64,000 nt of DNA from Candidatus Krumholzibacteriia bacterium (GTDB taxonomy: Bacteria; Krumholzibacteriota; Krumholzibacteriia; WVZY01; JAKEHA01), in NCBI GenBank assembly GCA_029865265.1, contig JAOUHG010000010.1, forward strand, positions 1 to 64,000, in the 5' to 3' direction. A program made the position numbers and the translations under genes. The notes below the pieces were generated by a model, which had not been told where the DNA came from, searched no databases, and saw only the letters and a program-made list of their open reading frames with translations. Below, one piece after another: positions 59,826 through 64,000 of the stretch (position 1 is its first letter; every line of letters starts with the position of its first letter).

Positions 59826-61135
59826 TTTCGTCCCCTTCCGAACGATTCGTACACGAAACCCTGTCCTTCAACGCGCTCGCGCGTGTAGACGTTCCGGCAG
59901 TCCACGAACACATTGCCGCGCATGGCGCCCTTGAGGCGCGGGAAGTCCAGCTCGCGGAACTGGTTCCACTCGGTTACCAGGACGAGCGCGTCGCAGCCGG
60001 TGGCGGTGTCGTAGGCATTCTTGCCGTACTCCACCGGCGCCTCCACCACTTTCTTGAAGTTCTCCATCGCCACCGGGTCGAACACGCGCACCCGCGCGCC
60101 GCGCGCGAGCAGGTCGTGGATCAGCCGTATGGCGGGCGCTTCGCGCAGATCGTCGGTGTTGGGCTTGAAGGCCAGGCCCAGCAGACCAATCGTCTTTCCC
60201 TCCACGTCGCCGGTGGCCCCCACCAGCTTCTCCATGGCGCGGCCGGTGAGCTCATGATTGATGGCGTGCGCGGCCGAGATGAGCGGCGCGGCGAATCCGT
60301 GCTGGTTGGCCACGTGGATCAGCGACGACACGTCCTTGGGCAGGCACGAGCCCCCGTAGCCGATGCCGGCGTGGAGAAACTTTCTGCCGATGCGGCCGTC
60401 GAGCCCCATGCCCTTGGCCACTTCATCGACGTTGGCGCCCACCAGTTCGCAGATGCGCGCCATCTCGTTGATGAATGATATCTTGGTGGCCAGAAACGAG
60501 TTGGAGGCGTACTTGATCATCTCCGCGCTCTCCAGGGTGGTGGAGACGATGGGCGTCTCCAGCAGGTAGAGCGGCCGGTACACCTGCTTCATCAACTCGC
60601 GCGCGCGGTCGCTCTCGACACCCACCACCACGCGGTCGGGCCGACGGAAGTCGTCCACCGCGGAACCCTCGCGCAGGAACTCCGGGTTGGAAACGATGTC
60701 GTACTCGGCGCCCTTGGGCTTGTTCTCCTCGATCACCGCCGCGATCCTGCGCGCGGTACCGGCGGGCGAGGTGCTCTTCTGCACCACCACCGTGTAGCCC
60801 GAGAGGTGCTTCGCCACGTCGCGCGCCGCGTCGAACACGAATTTCAGGTCGGTACCGCCGTCTTCCTGCGCGGGCGTGCCCACGGCGATGAACACCACCT
60901 CGGCGTCGCGCACCGCGGCGGCGAGGTCGGTGGTGAAGAACAGGCGCTCGCCCGCGACGTTGTTCGAGACCACATCCTTGAGCCCCGGTTCGTAAATGGG
61001 TATCTCACCGCGTCCCAGTGCGGCGATGCGCCCGGCGTCGATGTCCACACAGGTCACGTGATGCCCGAAGTCCGCCAGGCACGCGCCGCTCACCAGACCC
61101 ACGTAGCCGGTTCCGATCATGCAGATTTTGGTCAT
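59822..61135 (-). CDS. UDP-glucose/UDP-ManNAc 6-dehydrogenase family
   Basis: 437 residues. NAD motif CMIGTGYVGLVSGACLADFG, catalytic Cys in GIGYGGSCLPKDVSS and GLAFKPNTDDLREAP in the C-terminal domain. The overall length and motifs fit UDP-glucose 6-dehydrogenase (Ugd); a UDP-ManNAc or GDP-mannose substrate remains possible. ATGA overlaps on both sides. Confidence 0.92.
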   Translation of the reverse strand: MTKICMIGTGYVGLVSGACLADFGHHVTCVDIDAGRIAALGRGEIPIYEPGLKDVVSNNVAGERLFFTTDLAAAVRDAEVVFIAVGTPAQEDGGTDLKFVFDAARDVAKHLSGYTVVVQKSTSPAGTARRIAAVIEENKPKGAEYDIVSNPEFLREGSAVDDFRRPDRVVVGVESDRARELMKQVYRPLYLLETPIVSTTLESAEMIKYASNSFLATKISFINEMARICELVGANVDEVAKGMGLDGRIGRKFLHAGIGYGGSCLPKDVSSLIHVANQHGFAAPLISAAHAINHELTGRAMEKLVGATGDVEGKTIGLLGLAFKPNTDDLREAPAIRLIHDLLARGARVRVFDPVAMENFKKVVEAPVEYGKNAYDTATGCDALVLVTEWNQFRELDFPRLKGAMRGNVFVDCRNVYTRERVEGQGFVYESFGRGRK

Positions 61136-62073
61136 GCGTCTTCCTTATCCCAGTAGTCCAGCAGCGACGCGAGCGTCTCTGCGATGGGCAGTCTTGCGCT
61201 CCACCCGGTGTGGCTGTGTATCTTGCCCGGGTCGCCGCGCAGGTCCGGCATGTCCACCGGGCGCAGACGCGACGCGTCCACGCGCATGGTGACGTCCACG
61301 TTGGCGATGTCGCACATCTGGCGCAGCATGTCGCCGATTCGGTACGAGCGGCCGCTGCACACGTTGTAGGTCTCGCCGCTGCGGCCCTTCTTCAACAGCA
61401 CGACGTACGCGTCGCACACGTCGCGCACGTCCAGAAAATCCCGCTTCACGTCCAGGTTTCCCACCTCGATGGTCTCGCTGCGCGTTCCACGCCGGATGGC
61501 CGCCACCTGGCGGGCGAAACTGGACAGCACGAACGCGTCGCGCTGGCCGGGCCCGGTATGATTGAAACTGCGCGTCATCACCGCGTCCACCGAATAGAGC
61601 CGGGCGAACATCGCCCCGGTCTGGTTCTGGATGGCCTTGGCGAGCGCGTAGGGGCTCTGCGGGTTCACCGGCGTCGTCTCCACCAGCGGGAGTTGCGACG
61701 GGTGCACCGTGCCATACTCGTCCGCGGAACCGACGAGCAGGATTCGCGCGGGCGACCTGCGCCGCCGCAGCAGGTTCATGATGTTAAGCGCCGGGCGCGT
61801 GTTGTCGGACAGGGTTTGCGCGGGATCGTCAAACGATACGCGCACGCTCGCCTGCCCGGCGAGGTGGGCGATACACGCGGGATCGGATCGTCCCAGCACG
61901 TCCTCCACGAAGGCCTCGTCGCACAGGTCACCAACCAGACACTGCGCGCCATCGAAGTCCCCCGCCGCGGCCAACCGGTCCGCCCCCCACACGTCGTAGC
62001 CGGCCGCGGCCAGCCGCGCGACCAGCGCGCGACCGACGAATCCGTTACAGCCTGTGACGAGGGCTTTCTCCAT
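61132..62073 (-). CDS. rmd: GDP-6-deoxy-D-mannose reductase-like SDR
   Basis: 313 residues. TGCNGFVGRALVARL (NAD-binding), LVGSADEYGTVHP, YALAKAIQNQ (YxxxK) and RSFNHTGPGQRDAFVLSSFA, the last being typical of Rmd. Reduces GDP-4-keto-6-deoxymannose to GDP-D-rhamnose. Its ATG shares one base with the gmd stop, consistent with consecutive steps. Confidence 0.88.
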   Translation of the reverse strand: MEKALVTGCNGFVGRALVARLAAAGYDVWGADRLAAAGDFDGAQCLVGDLCDEAFVEDVLGRSDPACIAHLAGQASVRVSFDDPAQTLSDNTRPALNIMNLLRRRRSPARILLVGSADEYGTVHPSQLPLVETTPVNPQSPYALAKAIQNQTGAMFARLYSVDAVMTRSFNHTGPGQRDAFVLSSFARQVAAIRRGTRSETIEVGNLDVKRDFLDVRDVCDAYVVLLKKGRSGETYNVCSGRSYRIGDMLRQMCDIANVDVTMRVDASRLRPVDMPDLRGDPGKIHSHTGWSARLPIAETLASLLDYWDKEDA

Positions 62074-63023
62074 TATCGCGAGCGCCAGTATTCCAGCGTG
62101 TCGCGCAGCGTCTGTTCAAATGGTATTTCCGGCTTCCAACCCGTGTCCGCCCGGAACTTCGAGCAGTCACCCAGCAGCAACATCACGTCGGACGGGCGCA
62201 TGCGGCTCTTGTCCAGCTTGACTTCGATTCTTGCGTCGGTCAGCGCGAGCAGCGCGTCCAGGGTTTCCTGGATGGACCAGCACTTCTCCTGGCAGATGTT
62301 GTACACCTCGCCCGGCTTGCCCTTCTCTAGCGCGAGCCAGTACGCCCTGACCATGTCGCGCACGTCGGTGAAGTCGCGCTTGGCCTCCAGGTTGCCAACC
62401 TCCACCACCGGCTTGCGCAGGCCACGCTCGATGTCGACGATCTGCTTGGCGAAGTCGCTCATCACGAACACCGACGCGCGCCGCGGCCCCTCGTGGTTGA
62501 AGCCACGGGTGCGCACCACGTCCATGCCGTAGCTCATGAAATACTGGTAACCTAGGAGATCCTGCGCCACCTTGCTCACACCATAGGGCGAGAGCGGGCG
62601 CAACGGGTTGGTTTCCTTGATGGGCACCTCGTCCTCGTGCACCAGGCCGTATTCCTCGCTGGAACACGCCAGCTGGATACGGCACTTGAGTCCGATCTTG
62701 CGAACCGCCTCGAAGATGTTGAGCTGACCGATGATGTTGGTGGTGAGGCTTTCGCTGGGTGCCTTCCACGACGTGGGTACGAAGCTCTGTGCGGCGAGGT
62801 GGAAGATGTAGTCCGGCGCGACGTCTTCGATGACGTCGCGCGTGGAGGTGGCGTCGCGCAGGTCGCACTCGTGCAGCGTGATCTTGCCGCCGAGGTGCTC
62901 GATGTTTTCGGTGCGGCTGCGCCAGCGAATGATGCCGTGGACGTCCACGCCGCCGCGGGCCAGGCAGAAGTCGGCCAGGTGGCTTCCTGCGAAGCCGGTG
63001 ATGCCGGTGATCAATACGCGCAA
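62073..63023 (-). CDS. gmd: GDP-mannose 4,6-dehydratase-like SDR
   Basis: 316 residues. TGITGFAGSHLADFCL, HLAAQSFVPTSWKAP, ACSSEEYGLVHEDEVP (Ser, Glu), YGVSKVAQDLL and GFNHEGPRRASVFV are Gmd-like. First gene of the polysaccharide operon; with rmd it would make GDP-D-rhamnose. Confidence 0.88.
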   Translation of the reverse strand: MRVLITGITGFAGSHLADFCLARGGVDVHGIIRWRSRTENIEHLGGKITLHECDLRDATSTRDVIEDVAPDYIFHLAAQSFVPTSWKAPSESLTTNIIGQLNIFEAVRKIGLKCRIQLACSSEEYGLVHEDEVPIKETNPLRPLSPYGVSKVAQDLLGYQYFMSYGMDVVRTRGFNHEGPRRASVFVMSDFAKQIVDIERGLRKPVVEVGNLEAKRDFTDVRDMVRAYWLALEKGKPGEVYNICQEKCWSIQETLDALLALTDARIEVKLDKSRMRPSDVMLLLGDCSKFRADTGWKPEIPFEQTLRDTLEYWRSR

Positions 63024-63124
63024 GTCGGGGTCCTTTCGAGAGATCGGCCGCAGCCGTGACCCTCAAGGGTACGGCAAGCGGGGGCCCGGGTCAAAGGGTT
63101 TGAGGGGTGGAGCCCTGCGCCGCG

Positions 63125-63133
63125 TGGTACAAT
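63125..63133 (+). promoter_or_regulatory. extended -10 element abutting the terminal gene
   Basis: TGGTACAAT, followed by 8 bases and the ATG at 63142. No ribosome-binding site. The best example of the TGGTA-type element and of a possible leaderless start. Confidence 0.45.
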
Positions 63134-63141
63134 ATGGGGCA

Positions 63142-64000
63142 ATGCTCCCCCGACGGCAGAGACGTTTCCCACCGGCCGTGGTGGCGCTCGCATGCCTGTT
63201 CGCCGCCTCAGCGGTGAATTCCCAACCCACCGACGGAACCCCCCGAATCGCGCGTGGTCCGTCATTCGACGCCCGCCTTCACGTATTCCACAGCGCATCC
63301 GCGGGCACGACCATGCTCGGGGCGTGGACGTTCGAGTCCGGTCCGTCGTGCACCGCCCAGGGCTGGGTGTCCGTCGACCTGACGGGTGGCTTTGGTGACT
63401 TCGCCACCCTTGGTCCCGGCCTCGCTATCCTGCAGCAGGACCCATGCGCCAAGGACCTTCTGTGCGCGTGGAGTTTCACCGCGGGGTCGGCGGACAACTT
63501 TGCGTGTGGCGGGTTTCCAGTGCAGCCGGCAATTCCGCTCGGAAACCCGGCGACGGGGTACATCTGGAACGAGATCCAGTCGCCTGTGGTCGCACTGGCC
63601 GGTACCGGCTCACACATCGGCCTGGAGTTCGCGGTGTACCGGGAGATGGATCTCGACGGGCTCGTCTTCTACACGTGGCGAGTGCGTTCCTTCACCGGTT
63701 CGATTCCCGGCCCGTGGCGGGGCAGCACACAACTCTTCTACGCGCCCATCGCTACCAACGACGGCGGAAGCGACTGGTTCATCCAGCGCGAGTCCATCGG
63801 CGCGTTCGTCGATCCCGGCGCGGACAGCGTGCAGATTGCGCTGGGCGTAGTCGACATGGCGGGGGCTTGGGGTGGTGTGCTGGGGAGTGGTCTGTGCCAC
63901 AGCCACACACCGCTCTTCGACGGGGTGAAGCTGTACCGCGTCGATACCAACGGACCGCTTTGGTTCGTCGATCCCGCGGATCTCTTCCAGGACGCGTTCG
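63142..64000 (+). CDS. secreted protein of unknown function, 3' end beyond window
   Basis: About 286 residues are visible and the frame is open at the window edge. N-terminal signal peptide (FPPAVVALACLFAASAVNSQ). The following sequence is beta-rich with repeated aromatic/Gly motifs (LGAWTFESGPSC, IGLEFAVYREMD, IQIALGVVDMAG-like), resembling lectin/jellyroll domains of secreted proteins in such genomes. Whether a sorting tail is present lies outside the window. Confidence 0.6.
   Translation, partial: MLPRRQRRFPPAVVALACLFAASAVNSQPTDGTPRIARGPSFDARLHVFHSASAGTTMLGAWTFESGPSCTAQGWVSVDLTGGFGDFATLGPGLAILQQDPCAKDLLCAWSFTAGSADNFACGGFPVQPAIPLGNPATGYIWNEIQSPVVALAGTGSHIGLEFAVYREMDLDGLVFYTWRVRSFTGSIPGPWRGSTQLFYAPIATNDGGSDWFIQRESIGAFVDPGADSVQIALGVVDMAGAWGGVLGSGLCHSHTPLFDGVKLYRVDTNGPLWFVDPADLFQDAF

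Noticed and set aside
1-64000. CRISPR arrays, rRNA, tRNA genes or prophage
   Set aside because: No regularly spaced direct repeats, rRNA segments or phage structural genes were seen. tRNA genes could be missed by eye, and a tRNA scan would settle it.

Overview
The window is a GC-rich (roughly two-thirds G+C), gene-dense stretch of a Gram-negative bacterial chromosome. LptD, an outer-membrane protein with a C-terminal Phe, shows an LPS-type outer membrane. Three secreted proteins end in the 'PNPFNP...' type C-terminal sorting domain, and a PorX-type response regulator with a PglZ domain is present. These point to a type IX secretion-like system and to the FCB group or a neighbouring uncultivated phylum (Eisenbacteria/Latescibacteria-like). 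The phylum call is an inference. No rRNA, tRNA or CRISPR array was recognised.

Layout. 1-4.8 kb: metabolic and hypothetical genes on the minus strand (PLP decarboxylase, methyltransferase, DUF502, hydrolase, DUF488). 5-9.2 kb: a sorted eight-repeat secreted protein, an XRE regulator divergent from a small monooxygenase-fold protein across a cluster of palindromes, an RRM protein and a lipocalin. 9.2-13.5 kb: a two-subunit molybdopterin aldehyde/isoquinoline oxidoreductase, a CPBP protease and small membrane proteins. 13.7-17.4 kb: a sorted NHL-type propeller protein, TusA, GNAT, and DUF190 with the CrcB fluoride channel. 17.4-19.1 kb: hipBA with an AT-rich operator. 19.1-22.7 kb: a heterodimeric ABC exporter. 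22.9-28.6 kb: HD protein, TPR proteins, an unusual regulator and zinc ribbons. 28.8-31.0 kb: a cystathionine synthase/lyase pair (reverse transsulfuration). 31.2-32.7 kb: a lower-GC island with transposase and methylase remnants. 32.8-37.4 kb: a sorted zinc metallopeptidase, a secreted protein and a metallophosphatase-cytochrome. 37.5-47.2 kb: HU, lptD, ROK kinase, folC, accD, PNP, rimI, tsaB, tsaE. 47.2-54.4 kb: porX, a secreted protein, an HNH nuclease, a sensor kinase, serS and a HemC-like protein. 54.4-63.0 kb: a surface-polysaccharide operon (gmd, rmd, ugd, rmlC-like, rfbB, wecB, flippase, wecA-like). The right edge holds a truncated secreted protein.

Main discovery candidate: the metallophosphatase/tetraheme cytochrome gene reads from ATG 37411 through an in-frame TGA at 37247-37249. 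That TGA sits exactly where the family motif PCGC-x5-GGLARR has its second Cys. The codons after it restore the rest of the motif. A stem-loop with a GGUCU apical region lies at the same distance from the TGA as in the E. coli fdhF SECIS. This is best explained as a selenocysteine-containing respiratory or periplasmic metallophosphatase. The visible open frame starting at 37207 would be an artefact of treating the TGA as a stop.

Other notable points: a HemC paralogue that has lost the cofactor Cys and the catalytic Asp; a receiver domain fused to a lone HisKA helix pair with no ATPase domain; a probable one-base frameshift at the end of the ROK gene; -10 boxes abutting start codons, suggesting leaderless mRNAs; and structured elements upstream of several regulators.
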